From contig DBWZ01000067.1 in NCBI GenBank assembly GCA_002309345.1, positions 1-64,000 on the forward strand: a DNA stretch of 64,000 nt, given 5' to 3'. Source of the stretch: Pseudobutyrivibrio sp. UBA1225 (GTDB lineage Bacteria; Bacillota; Clostridia; Lachnospirales; Lachnospiraceae). Numbering within the stretch: position 1 is the stretch's first letter; every line of letters starts with the position of its first letter. This document shows, piece by piece, positions 9,067 through 17,693 of the stretch. The notes below the pieces were generated by a model that was not told the origin of the DNA, made no database searches, and saw only the letters and a program-made list of their open reading frames with translations. Position numbers and translations under genes: made by a program.

Positions 9067-9852
9067 TCATCTTTTCTTGATGGAACGTACTACAAACGAA
9101 TCTGTAGAAGCTCCTGTGCTAGCAGCGATTGCTGCAGCGATAACAGCCACAAGCTGTAAATCATCTGTTTGATTAACAACTGGTGTTGAAACTGGAGTGG
9201 CTATTGTTTCGACCTTTTCGTCAAGCTCTTTTTTTGCTTTAGAGCGTTTTTCGAGAGCCGGAATAACCTCGAAGCACTTAATAACACCAGACATTACAAC
9301 CAGCATGGCAAATACAATTGCAATACCCATTACTGTATTTAAACCAGCCTTTGACATTGTCTCACCAAGTGTATAAACAGGCTCGATATTGATTGCTGTA
9401 GGACCTGCTTTAACATCGTTTGCATTTAACACATAAGTGAGTTTTAAATCTCTTTTAGAGTAATCAGCAATGATGGATGCTGTGATTGTCTTTCCAGATT
9501 TCTCAACTGAAAAAGCCTTGTTTCCACCGATATTAAACTTGCCGATATTAATGCCTCCAAAAGTTTTATTATTATCATAAAACTTTACGAATTTACCCTT
9601 TAATGGTAAGCATTCTTTGACGTCCTTAAAAAATTCAACAAAGACTTTGTCATCTGCCTGTTCAGACTGAGAAATGTAATAAGTAATCATTGTCTCATCT
9701 ACAGATTCAAGACCTGTTATATATGATTTAAGTGTCTGCTCGTATGTAGAAATTGGCATACCACCAATCTCTTCCTGCTTATCATTACCACAAGCTGTGA
9801 GACCAAGCATTAAGGCCAAGGTGCAAATTCCTATTAAGAATTTTTTCTTCAT
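9067..9852 (-). CDS. Lipoprotein with C-terminal OadG-like segment
   Basis: 261 aa. A lipoprotein signal (MKKKFLIGICTLALMLGLTAC, C21 lipidated) is followed by an extracellular region of about 140 residues that I do not recognise, then one membrane segment (about 173-193) and a charged cytoplasmic tail (EKRSKAKKELDEKVE). The membrane segment and tail resemble the small OadG/delta subunit that assembles carboxyltransferase and beta subunits. So this looks like an OadG with an added lipid-anchored outer domain. Such architecture puts a sensor-like or structural domain outside the pump. It sits exactly where oadG is expected, between the carboxyltransferase and the biotin carrier. Function of the outer domain is unknown. 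Confidence 0.78.
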   Translation of the reverse strand: MKKKFLIGICTLALMLGLTACGNDKQEEIGGMPISTYEQTLKSYITGLESVDETMITYYISQSEQADDKVFVEFFKDVKECLPLKGKFVKFYDNNKTFGGINIGKFNIGGNKAFSVEKSGKTITASIIADYSKRDLKLTYVLNANDVKAGPTAINIEPVYTLGETMSKAGLNTVMGIAIVFAMLVVMSGVIKCFEVIPALEKRSKAKKELDEKVETIATPVSTPVVNQTDDLQLVAVIAAAIAASTGASTDSFVVRSIKKR

Positions 9853-9870
9853 AAATTCACCTTTCCACGC

Positions 9871-11205
9871 CTAGAAAAACATTTCAAAACCAGCGATAAT
9901 ATATTTTCTTGCATCTGCCATAGAAACGATTCTATCGATATGACCATGAGCAGCTGCTGTAAGTGCGCTATCCTGAAGTGAAGCGTAATCCTTTTGGATT
10001 GCGTCAAGATCAGTGCCATCATCGCTGAGAATCTTAGCAGCCTTAGAAGCTTCCATTGCGCCAACTGCCGCTGAATCAAAAGCATAAACCAAATCAGCAC
10101 CAAGTGACTTAGAGTTCATAAGAACGTAAGCTGAGCCATATGCCTGCTTCATGATAAGGTTGAGCTTTGGAATGCTAGAATCTACGAATCTCTGTGTCAT
10201 CTGAGCAAGGGCTCTTGGAAGACGCTTTTCTTGACATGTGCAAGCCTTGAACGCAGCAACATTTGTAAGTGAAAGAACTGGGATTTCGTACATATCGCAA
10301 AGATCAACAAAATCTGCTGCCTTTTCACAACCGGCTGCTGAAAGGAATGCCTCGCCGTCGATTTCTCTGTTACCAACAACACCGATAGTAACACCATCAA
10401 GCTTCATAAGTCCTGTAACGATTTCTTTGGCGAAACCAGCCTTAAGCTCGATGAATTGTCTATTGTCAGCAAGTTCTGTTGCAACTGCAGCAGCATCTCC
10501 AACCTTGGCTTCAAGACCTTCTGATGCTCTGTTTAAATCGTCTGTGGCTTCAACAATATCATTAGGAATCATTTTGATGACCTGTCGCATAGAAGCAACA
10601 ACCTCATCAAGTGAGCCGTGCATATCTACTGTACCAGCCTCTTCGAACTGGAATGCAGCTGAAGAAGTGTCGCACTCATCTGCACGATTGCCAGTGATTG
10701 TGTCAGGTGAGTTAATAAATAGAGATGCTCCATCTACCATGAATGTAAAATCAGCAAGAGCTGGAAGAACTGAAAGTCCACCGCCACATTTGCCAGCTAC
10801 ACACATGAGTTGTGGAATAACTCCTTTTACATCTGCAGCCTTTTCAATCACAGCACCAAGTGCTTCAAGTGCATCAAATGACTCCTGAAGACGAACTCCG
10901 CCGCAATCAATAAAACCAATTACTGGAGCGCCTACCTTGAGAGCCATGTCATATACTGAAAGGATCTTTTTTGCATGCATTTCACCAATTGTGCCCCCTA
11001 ATACTTCGGCATTCTGGCTGAAGACAAACACTAAAGTTCCGTCAACTAGACCATGACCAATAATTACTCCGTCTGATGGTTCTTTCTTTGCATCAAGGTT
11101 AAAATCTGTATTACGCGAAACAACTAAAGATTGAAGTTCAACAAAGCTGTTGTCGTCAAGTAATGCGTTGATTCTAGCCTGAGCTTGATTTGAATCACTA
11201 CCCAT
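9871..11205 (-). CDS. Acyl-CoA-type carboxyltransferase (MmdA/AccD-like)
   Basis: 444 aa from the ATG at 11205, which has GGAGG at 7 bases; the frame continues 10 codons upstream without RBS. Two crotonase-fold carboxyltransferase halves: N half with GGTIGEMHAKKI and DCGGVRLQE, C half with KAYGSAYVLMNS. This is the fold of methylmalonyl-CoA decarboxylase alpha, propionyl-CoA carboxylase beta and acetyl-CoA carboxylase, i.e. a CoA-ester substrate, unlike the OadA enzyme in the same operon. The substrate cannot be fixed from sequence; at 444 aa it is shorter than the usual 510 or so of MmdA, so it is a divergent member. First gene of the operon. Confidence 0.82.
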   Translation of the reverse strand: MGSDSNQAQARINALLDDNSFVELQSLVVSRNTDFNLDAKKEPSDGVIIGHGLVDGTLVFVFSQNAEVLGGTIGEMHAKKILSVYDMALKVGAPVIGFIDCGGVRLQESFDALEALGAVIEKAADVKGVIPQLMCVAGKCGGGLSVLPALADFTFMVDGASLFINSPDTITGNRADECDTSSAAFQFEEAGTVDMHGSLDEVVASMRQVIKMIPNDIVEATDDLNRASEGLEAKVGDAAAVATELADNRQFIELKAGFAKEIVTGLMKLDGVTIGVVGNREIDGEAFLSAAGCEKAADFVDLCDMYEIPVLSLTNVAAFKACTCQEKRLPRALAQMTQRFVDSSIPKLNLIMKQAYGSAYVLMNSKSLGADLVYAFDSAAVGAMEASKAAKILSDDGTDLDAIQKDYASLQDSALTAAAHGHIDRIVSMADARKYIIAGFEMFF

Positions 11206-11339
11206 CTTGTACCTCCATTTATATAAATATTTCAAATTTCTCGCAAGTTTAATGATATCGTTTTTTCAACATCAAATCAATGAAGTTTCGTTAAAAAATT
11301 ATCACAACTTTAGAGCCCAAAGATTGTCTAGTTTTTCGT

Positions 11340-11371
11340 AAAAAAAATAGAGTTTTGCCTTGCAAAACTCT
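11340..11371 (-). terminator. Terminator after scpB
   Basis: Stem AGAGTTTTGC / GCAAAACTCT (perfect, 3-base loop) followed on the minus strand by ATTTTTTTT, right after the scpB stop. Confidence 0.92.
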
Positions 11372-11379
11372 AATAAATT

Positions 11380-11952
11380 TTAAATTGTAACTTCGACGTT
11401 ATTTGCTTCGTTTTCAGCTTCCATTTTAAACTCCTCAATTTGAGTTTGAGAAAGCTCTGGAAGCTCGTCGATTGAACTCACTCCAAACGAACGAAGAAAC
11501 TCTTCTGTAGTACCAAAAAGCATTGGTCTACCAGGCGCATCCAAACGACCAAGCTCTGTACATAATCCGTACTCCACAAGCTTGGATACTGCAAAATCAC
11601 AAGACACACCACGGATCTTTTCTATTTCTGATTTTGTGATTGGTTGCTTGTAAGCAATAATAGAAAGCGTTTCAAGTAGCACATCCGTAAGTACGTATTT
11701 TTTGGGTTGCTTTGCTATTCTAATGAGGTACTCATAAATTTCTGGGCTAGTGCACATCTGATAAGCACCGTCCAACTCTGTAATTGTAATACCTCTATTT
11801 TGTTTTTCGTATGAAGCCTTAAGATTGTTTATTGCTTCAACAATTTGTTTATCATCTACCTCGAGAGCCTTTGCAATCTTGGATGGTTCAACCGTACCAC
11901 CCATAGCAAATAAGATGCCTTCGACAATGTTTTCTATTTCAGATATATTCAT
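11380..11952 (-). CDS. scpB: Segregation and condensation protein B
   Basis: 190 aa. ScpB is the winged-helix kite subunit that pairs with ScpA and SMC in the bacterial condensin. Two winged-helix domains fit the length; typical stretches are VEGILFAMGG near the N-terminus, YKQPITKSEIEKIRGV and GRPMLFGTTEEFLRSFG near the C-terminus. RBS GGAGG before the ATG. It follows scpA by about 70 bases, the usual order. Confidence 0.95.
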   Translation of the reverse strand: MNISEIENIVEGILFAMGGTVEPSKIAKALEVDDKQIVEAINNLKASYEKQNRGITITELDGAYQMCTSPEIYEYLIRIAKQPKKYVLTDVLLETLSIIAYKQPITKSEIEKIRGVSCDFAVSKLVEYGLCTELGRLDAPGRPMLFGTTEEFLRSFGVSSIDELPELSQTQIEEFKMEAENEANNVEVTI

Positions 11953-12021
11953 TAATCATAACCTCCAACAAGGAACAAATGCCAAGAATATTTATCGATG
12001 ACACTTGTTTAGCATATGCTT

Positions 12022-12777
12022 TTAAGCAGCTATCTTAGATTCAATCACAATGTCAGTAAATGTGTCTTCCTGAGTGATATAAATCTGTCCTGCCTTCATC
12101 ATCTCAAGAATGCAAAGGAAAGTAACTATAACCTCTGTCTTGGAATGAGCTGCTTCTAAAAGATTCCTAAAACTAAATGTATTATGTGCCTTCGCAAATG
12201 CGATAGTCCATTCCATTTTTTGTTCCAAAGAAACCTCTTCTTTTTTGATTTTGCCAAAGGTAGAACGAATTGGATCCCTTCTGTTGTCCTGACGTCTAAG
12301 CACCTGTTGGAATATGTCATTGAGCTTGTTAAGGGTAAGCTCCGACATGAGTTCTTCTAAATCAACTGGCTGCTCGTACTTTAAAACCTCTTCCGGAATA
12401 GTTGGCTCTTTGTAGAATACTAAGCTTGCATCCATCTGTCTATCTCTAAGCTGATAAGAGATAGTCTTGTACATCTTGTACTCGAGAAGCTGCTGGACAA
12501 GCTCCGCACGTGGATCTTCATTTTCTTCGCCGTCTTCTGATTTGTCTTCTTGAGGAAGAAGCATGCGACTTTTGATATCCAAAAGCGTGGTTGCCATAAG
12601 CAAAAACTCAGACATGATATCCAAATCACTTTGATCCATAGCACGGACGTAGTCCATATATTGATCAGTGATTTCTACAATTGGAATATCGTAAATATCA
12701 ACTTTATTCTTGTCAATCAGATGCAATAATAAATCCAACGGACCTTCAAACACCTGAAGCTTAACGTTCATTTCCAC
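12022..12777 (-). CDS. scpA: Segregation and condensation protein A
   Basis: 251 aa. ScpA is the kleisin that bridges the SMC heads. The N-terminal signature FEGPLDLLLHLIDKNKVDIYD and the C-terminal winged helix (about 195-251) are clear. The start is probably GTG at 12777, with GGAG 8 bases upstream; the ATG two codons later would be 14 bases from that site. Encoded just before scpB. The upstream gap (12778-13135) is the palindrome-rich region described separately, so the promoter of scpA-scpB must lie in or after those palindromes. Confidence 0.95.
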   Translation of the reverse strand: MEMNVKLQVFEGPLDLLLHLIDKNKVDIYDIPIVEITDQYMDYVRAMDQSDLDIMSEFLLMATTLLDIKSRMLLPQEDKSEDGEENEDPRAELVQQLLEYKMYKTISYQLRDRQMDASLVFYKEPTIPEEVLKYEQPVDLEELMSELTLNKLNDIFQQVLRRQDNRRDPIRSTFGKIKKEEVSLEQKMEWTIAFAKAHNTFSFRNLLEAAHSKTEVIVTFLCILEMMKAGQIYITQEDTFTDIVIESKIAA

Positions 12778-12816
12778 TATATTTTCTCCAAACTGTTATC
12801 ATATATAAGCAAGAAA

Positions 12817-12995
12817 GAGTTTGCTTTGCAAACTCCAGTAGTGCGAGGCGACATTTGCTGTAAGCAAATAACTAATTTCCCGATTTTCTAGCTTGACGTA
12901 GCAAATCGGGAACCCGACCTGCCATCAGCGAAGCTGATTATTAATGGCAGGTCTCAACTTCTGTCGCCGAGACACATCTTACATGCGCAGCATGT
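12817..12995. repeat. Chain of palindromes between icd and scpA
   Basis: Six short inverted repeats follow one another: GAGTTTGC/GCAAACTC (12817-12835), TTTGC/GCAAA (12854-12868), CCCGATTT/AAATCGGG (12879-12910), ACCTGCC/GGCAGGT with an inner ATCAGC/GCTGAT hairpin (12917-12952), GTCTC/GAGAC (12951-12973) and ACATGC/GCATGT (12981-12995). The segment GGCGACA (12847-12853) pairs exactly with TGTCGCC (12962-12968) and could enclose most of them as a multibranch RNA. No reading frame. It may be a small non-coding RNA, a composite repeat element or a scpA leader; I do not recognise the family. Confidence 0.6.
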
Positions 12996-13043
12996 TTTTT
13001 ACTTCACAGGGAATTACAAAGTAATTTCCTGTGAAGTAAAAAA
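12995..13043. terminator. Long bidirectional terminator-like hairpin
   Basis: Two 23-base arms (12995-13017 and 13021-13043) are complementary at 22 positions with a 3-base loop. Each strand ends the stem in T6, so it can terminate transcription in either direction. It lies immediately after the icd terminator. Confidence 0.75.
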
Positions 13044-13069
13044 GCCCTGTACCTTTACGGTACAGGACT
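13037..13069 (-). terminator. Terminator of icd
   Basis: Minus-strand stem CCTGTACC / GGTACAGG (13046-13066) followed by GCTTTTTTA. The T-run is shared with the arm of the neighbouring long hairpin. Confidence 0.88.
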
Positions 13070-13135
13070 ATTATAGTTGACTATATTGTGTTGTGTCAAT
13101 ATGTAAACCACAAGATTTAGTGTTTTCAGACGATT

Positions 13136-14341
13136 CTATAAAGATTCGAGAGTTTTACGAATTTCGATGATGAAATCACGAGAATTAAGGACTGTTGGAT
13201 TTTCAATTGATGTAATTAAAGCCAAATCCTTTGTCATCTTGCCATCCTCGATTGTCTTCACACAAGCCTTTTCAAGCTTGTCAGCAAAAGCTGAAAGCTC
13301 TGGAATATTATCAAGCTCGCCTCGCTTTCTAAGAGCTCCTGTCCAAGCAAAGATTGTTGCTACAGAATTTGTAGATGTCTCCTCACCCTTGAGGTGCTTG
13401 TAATAGTGACGCTGAACTGTTCCGTGAGCTGCCTCATACTCGTAGTATCCAGCTGGACTAACTAATACAGATGTCATCATAGCAAGTGAACCAAATGCTG
13501 ATGAAATCATATCTGACATAACATCGCCATCATAATTCTTACATGCCCAGATGAATCCACCTTCTGATTTCATTACACGTGCAACTGCATCATCAATAAG
13601 AGTATAGAAATACTCGATGCCAGCAGCATCAAATGCGCTCTTATATTCCTTGTCAAAGATTTCCTGGAAGATATCCTTAAATGTATGATCGTACTTCTTA
13701 GAAATTGTGTCCTTTGTTGCAAACCATAAATCCTGCTTTGTATCTAAAGCGTATTTAAAACAGCTATGAGCAAAGCTCTCAATTGAGTTGTCAAGATTGT
13801 GCTGTCCTTGAACAACACCAGGACCATTAAATGTATGAACTAAAGAACGCTCTTCTGTTCCATCCTCAGCTGTATAAACAAGCTCAACCTTGCCTGCAGC
13901 AGGGATAACCATTTCTGTGTTCTTATAAACATCGCCGTAAGCGTGACGTGCAATTGTTATAGGCTTCTTCCAAGACTTAACATTTGGCTCGATTCCCTTA
14001 ACAACGATTGGAGCTCTAAATACTGTTCCATCAAGGATTGCTCTGATAGTACCATTAGGACTCTTCCACATCTCTTTAAGCTTGTACTCTGTCATACGAG
14101 CAGCATTAGGCGTGATTGTTGCACACTTAACAGCAACTCCGTATTTTTTGGTAGCTTCTGCTGATTCAACTGTTACTTTGTCATCTGTTTCATTTCTGTG
14201 CTCAAGACCAAGATCATAATACTCTGTCTTTAAATCGATGTAAGGAAGCAAAAGTTCATCCTTAATCATCTGCCAAAGTATTCTAGTCATTTCATCTCCA
14301 TCCATCTCAACCAATGGAGTTGTCATCTGAATTTTACTCAT
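13136..14341 (-). CDS. icd: NADP-dependent isocitrate dehydrogenase (eukaryote-type homodimer)
   Basis: 401 aa. Converts isocitrate to 2-oxoglutarate and CO2 with NADP, supplying 2-oxoglutarate for glutamate synthesis. Length and motifs ([48 protein letters not shown]) match the IDH subfamily that includes human IDH1, not the shorter E. coli type. The frame extends 12 codons further, but ATG at 14341 has AGGAG at 7 bases and gives the usual N-terminus. A large inverted repeat lies just upstream (14377-14446) and a strong terminator downstream. Confidence 0.95.
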   Translation of the reverse strand: MSKIQMTTPLVEMDGDEMTRILWQMIKDELLLPYIDLKTEYYDLGLEHRNETDDKVTVESAEATKKYGVAVKCATITPNAARMTEYKLKEMWKSPNGTIRAILDGTVFRAPIVVKGIEPNVKSWKKPITIARHAYGDVYKNTEMVIPAAGKVELVYTAEDGTEERSLVHTFNGPGVVQGQHNLDNSIESFAHSCFKYALDTKQDLWFATKDTISKKYDHTFKDIFQEIFDKEYKSAFDAAGIEYFYTLIDDAVARVMKSEGGFIWACKNYDGDVMSDMISSAFGSLAMMTSVLVSPAGYYEYEAAHGTVQRHYYKHLKGEETSTNSVATIFAWTGALRKRGELDNIPELSAFADKLEKACVKTIEDGKMTKDLALITSIENPTVLNSRDFIIEIRKTLESL

Positions 14342-14376
14342 AGTTATTCTCCTTAAATATAGTCCATAAAATCTCA

Positions 14377-14446
14377 AGTTAACAATCTATTGTATTTCTT
14401 CCCTCGACTAACACGTCTCGTACAGAAATCAATAAGATTGTTAACT
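14377..14446 (-). promoter_or_regulatory. Large inverted repeat in the icd leader
   Basis: Arms 14377-14399 and 14424-14446 can pair over about 22 bp (12 bp perfect at the base, AGTTAACAATCT, then ATTG and ATTTCT blocks interrupted by single-base bulges), with a 24-base loop. It lies between the leuS stop and the icd start. On the minus strand it is followed by TTGAGATTTTATGG, not a clean U-run, so it is a poor terminator; a regulatory or RNase III-cleaved hairpin is possible. Confidence 0.6.
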
Positions 14447-14475
14447 AGATTTTATTCATTTATTACCCTTTAATA

Positions 14476-16881
14476 TTATTTAGCAACAAGATTAACTATC
14501 TTGTTAGGGACGTAGATTTCTTTAACAAGGTTCTTGCCTTCGATTGCTGCAGCTACGGCCTCATTTGCTTTTGCAAGAGCAAGTGCCTGATCCTTTTCAC
14601 ATCCATTAGGGATTGTGATAGTAGCCTTAAGCTTACCGTTGATCTGAACTGCGATTTCGATATTTGCTTCAACAATCTTCTTTGGATCGAATGCTGGCCA
14701 AGCAGAAAGTGAAACATAACCTTCTCCGCCAAGCTCAGAGTACATCTCCTCGCAAAGATGTGGAGCAAATGGAGCCAAAATCTTAACAAGTAAGATAAGG
14801 TTGTCCTTAGTAATATGTCCCTCTGAAACTATATCGTTAAGAAGTCCCATCATAGCTGCGATAGCTGTATTAAACTTCATAGCCTCGATATCTTCAGAAA
14901 CCTTCTTGATTGTCTTGTGAATTCCTGTCTCGATTGAATCTGAGTTTGCTTCATCAGTAACAATATCAGTAAGACCTGCAAATCTCTCAAGGAATCTCTT
15001 ACATCCGCGAACTGATGCATCAGACCAAGGAGCAGCTGCGCCGTAATCACCCATGAATAATACATAAGTACGAAGTGTATCTGCGCCATAGGCATCAACG
15101 ATATCAAGTGGGTCAATAACGTTGCCACGAGATTTAGACATCTTCTGTCCATCCTCGCCAAGAATCATACCCTGTGCACTTCTCTTCTTGTATGGCTCTG
15201 GAGTATTAACTACACCAATGTCATATAGGAAGTGATGCCAGAAACGTGAATATATTAAGTGGCGAGTAACATGCTCCATACCACCGTTGTACCAATCTAC
15301 AGGCATCCAGTAGTTGAGCTTGTCCATTGCGGCAAACTCGTTATCGTTGTGTGGATCGATATAACGAAGGAAATACCAAGAAGAACCAGCCCATTGAGGC
15401 ATAGTATCTGTCTCGCGTTTTGCATCTTTGCCACACTTAGGACACTTGCAATTTACAAAGCTTTCTACTTTGGCGAGTGGCGACTCACCGTCAGTACCTG
15501 GCTCAAAGTTTTCAAGAACAGGTAACTTGAGTGGAAGCTGATCATATGGAACAGCCACATCTCCACATGTTGGACAGTGAACAATTGGGATAGGCTCACC
15601 CCAGTAGCGCTGTCTGTTGAATGCCCAATCCTTCATCTTGAACTGAACACCTGCTTTTCCGCATCCAAGCTTTTCTAATTCTTGAATCATTCTATCTATA
15701 GAGTCCTTTTTGTTATTAAGACCGTTTAAGAACTCTGAGTTAATCATGTTGCCTTCGCCTGTGTATGCTTCTTTTGTAACATCACCACCCTCGATTACAG
15801 GGATGATGTCGATGCCAAACTTAGTAGCAAAGTCCCAGTCACGCTGATCGTGAGCAGGCACAGCCATGATTGCGCCAGTACCATATCCCATCATTACATA
15901 GTCAGAGATAAATACAGGAATCTTCTTGCCAGTGATAGGGTTAATTGCATCAAAGCCCTCTACTCTAACACCAGTCTTGTCCTTTGAGACAAGCTGTGTA
16001 CGCTCGAACTCAGACTTCTTCTGGCACTCTTCACGATATGCCATAATCGCATCCATGTTAGAAATCTTGTTGGCATATTTGTCAATATAAGGATGCTCTG
16101 GAGCAATAACCATAAATGTAACACCGCAAAGTGTATCTGGACGAGTTGTATAAATTTCAAGCTTATCTTCAATGCCATCGAGAGTAAAGTTTACAAAAGC
16201 ACCTTTAGACTTTCCAATCCAGTTAACCTGCTGCTGCTTGATGTTCTCTGGGAAATCAACCTCTTCTAGTCCTTGAAGAAGCTTATCAGCATATTCTGTG
16301 ATTCGAAGGTACCAAACATCCTTTTCTTTTTGAATGACATCACTGTGGCAGATATCACATTTGCCACCTTGAGAATCCTCATTAGAAAGAACAACTTTAC
16401 AGTGAGGACAATAGTTAACTAAAGTCTTATCTCTAAATACAAGGCCCTTTTCAAACATTTTTAGGAAAATCCACTGAGTCCACTTGTAGTAATCCTCTTG
16501 AGTTGTGTCTATAGTACGGCTGTAATCAAAAGAAAAACCTACACTCTTAAGCTGCATAGTGAACTTTTTAATGTTGTCATCTGTGATTTTTCTAGGATGT
16601 GTATTTGTCTTTATAGCATAGTTTTCTGTAGGAAGACCAAATGCATCAAATCCGATTGGGAAAAGTACATTATATCCTTCCATTCTACGCTTTCTAGAAA
16701 CTACTTCTACAGAAGAATAAGCCTTAATATGACCAACATGCATGCCCGCTCCTGATGGGTATGGGAACTCTACAAGGCCATAGAATTTAGGCTTATCTGA
16801 GCCATCAACAGCCTTGAAGATATCATCCTTCTCCCAAGCTGCTTGCCATTTTTTTTCAATTGCTTTGAAATTGTGCTTCAT
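14476..16881 (-). CDS. leuS: Leucyl-tRNA synthetase
   Basis: 801 aa. Charges tRNA-Leu. Class I signatures: HIGH form PYPSGAGMHVGH (40-51) and KMSKS (in GEDGQKMSKSRGNV, about residue 570). The zinc-binding pairs CPHC/CDIC (about 159-180), the CP1 editing domain (TTRPDTLCG, GTGAIMAVPAHDQRD) and the C-terminal anticodon domain are all present. Length is typical. RBS GAGGTG before the ATG. No T-box leader (no GGGTGG-type box) is visible in the 200 bases upstream, which mostly hold the terminator of the preceding gene. Confidence 0.97.
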   Translation of the reverse strand: MKHNFKAIEKKWQAAWEKDDIFKAVDGSDKPKFYGLVEFPYPSGAGMHVGHIKAYSSVEVVSRKRRMEGYNVLFPIGFDAFGLPTENYAIKTNTHPRKITDDNIKKFTMQLKSVGFSFDYSRTIDTTQEDYYKWTQWIFLKMFEKGLVFRDKTLVNYCPHCKVVLSNEDSQGGKCDICHSDVIQKEKDVWYLRITEYADKLLQGLEEVDFPENIKQQQVNWIGKSKGAFVNFTLDGIEDKLEIYTTRPDTLCGVTFMVIAPEHPYIDKYANKISNMDAIMAYREECQKKSEFERTQLVSKDKTGVRVEGFDAINPITGKKIPVFISDYVMMGYGTGAIMAVPAHDQRDWDFATKFGIDIIPVIEGGDVTKEAYTGEGNMINSEFLNGLNNKKDSIDRMIQELEKLGCGKAGVQFKMKDWAFNRQRYWGEPIPIVHCPTCGDVAVPYDQLPLKLPVLENFEPGTDGESPLAKVESFVNCKCPKCGKDAKRETDTMPQWAGSSWYFLRYIDPHNDNEFAAMDKLNYWMPVDWYNGGMEHVTRHLIYSRFWHHFLYDIGVVNTPEPYKKRSAQGMILGEDGQKMSKSRGNVIDPLDIVDAYGADTLRTYVLFMGDYGAAAPWSDASVRGCKRFLERFAGLTDIVTDEANSDSIETGIHKTIKKVSEDIEAMKFNTAIAAMMGLLNDIVSEGHITKDNLILLVKILAPFAPHLCEEMYSELGGEGYVSLSAWPAFDPKKIVEANIEIAVQINGKLKATITIPNGCEKDQALALAKANEAVAAAIEGKNLVKEIYVPNKIVNLVAK

Positions 16882-16912
16882 TTATATCACCTCGTATATA
16901 CCTAAACTAATC

Positions 16913-16961
16913 AAAAATTATAATAAAAGCTGTGAAGTTTTGCAATCAAAACTCCACAGCT
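16913..16961 (-). terminator. Terminator after the 17.1-kb lipoprotein gene
   Basis: Minus-strand stem AGCTGTGGAGTTTTG / CAAAACTTCACAGCT (one mismatch, 16928-16961) followed by TTTTATTATAATTTTT. Confidence 0.85.
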
Positions 16962-17083
16962 AGTCATAGATTTTTGTTTTTCTGAAGAAAACAAGAGCGG
17001 AACATTATCCGATATTTTCACTCTTTATTATTACTTTTATTGAAAACATGTGTTAGTTAATACAAAAAGTCACTAAGACTGAA

Positions 17084-17614
17084 TTAAAACTCATGACTTA
17101 AGATTTCAGTACCCTTATCATCTGTGTAGATAACTTTCATCGTAATATCTTCTGCATTAACACCAATAGATGGAGCCATGAGCTTCTTTGCTGATTCCAT
17201 TTGTGTTGCCATCTTTTCCCACTCATCATCTGTCATTGCTTCTTTTGCCTTTGCTATTTGATCATCAGTTAGGCTACCCAAATTATAATAATAAATCATT
17301 GTATTGCCTTCACACTTGATATCAATATCCATATTAGCTGCTGAAGAAGATGAATCAATAGCTGCCTTTAACTCGTCTGGATGCTCATTAAAATAATCCT
17401 CTAAAGTTTTAGCTTCTTCTGTAGCTGACTCTTCTTCTGTCTTCTCTTCTACTTTTTCCTCAGTCTCAGTAGTTTTTTCAGCTTCTTCTACTTTCTTATC
17501 GTCTTGTGCCTCAACAGCCTTAGTATCTTCAACTGCTTTATCTTTTCCACCACATCCCATAAAAAGAGCAGATGCAAGCATTGTTCCCACCAATATTTTT
17601 GCCAAATTCTTCAT
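17084..17614 (-). CDS. Lipoprotein with acidic linker, unknown function (possibly DUF4854)
   Basis: 176 aa. Lipoprotein signal with C21 in LFMGCG, then a Glu/Lys/Thr-rich linker (about 25-70), then a globular domain (about 71-176) starting TLEDYFNEHPDELKAAID and ending ILSHEF. The domain resembles small secreted lipoprotein domains of Lachnospiraceae that I tentatively relate to DUF4854; I am not sure of this. Own promoter (TTGACT-17-TACGAT) and own terminator, so probably a single-gene unit. RBS AAGGAGGA. Function unknown; it should be anchored on the outer face of the membrane. Confidence 0.8.
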   Translation of the reverse strand: MKNLAKILVGTMLASALFMGCGGKDKAVEDTKAVEAQDDKKVEEAEKTTETEEKVEEKTEEESATEEAKTLEDYFNEHPDELKAAIDSSSSAANMDIDIKCEGNTMIYYYNLGSLTDDQIAKAKEAMTDDEWEKMATQMESAKKLMAPSIGVNAEDITMKVIYTDDKGTEILSHEF

Positions 17615-17656
17615 TCTAAATTATTCCTCCTTAATAATAATTAATTGTTCTTTTGA

Positions 17657-17685
17657 ATCGTACTAAATTACCACTAATTAGTCAA
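17657..17685 (-). promoter_or_regulatory. Sigma-A-type promoter of the 17.1-kb lipoprotein
   Basis: -35 TTGACT (17680-17685), 17-base spacer, -10 TACGAT (17657-17662) on the minus strand, ending about 40 bases before the start codon. It begins just past the stop of the upstream gene. Confidence 0.5.
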
Positions 17686-17693
17686 GCGGTAAT

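Noticed and set aside
10238..10888. 216-codon plus-strand open frame
   Set aside because: Fully antisense to the carboxyltransferase gene, low-complexity Ser/Ala/Pro composition typical of a shadow frame, no RBS.
12817..12995. Possible CRISPR array
   Set aside because: The palindromes differ from one another in sequence and spacing; no direct repeat of constant length and no cas gene.
16882..17083. T-box riboswitch expected ahead of leuS
   Set aside because: No T-box sequence (TGGNACCGCG type) and no room: the gap holds the terminator of the preceding gene plus the leuS RBS.
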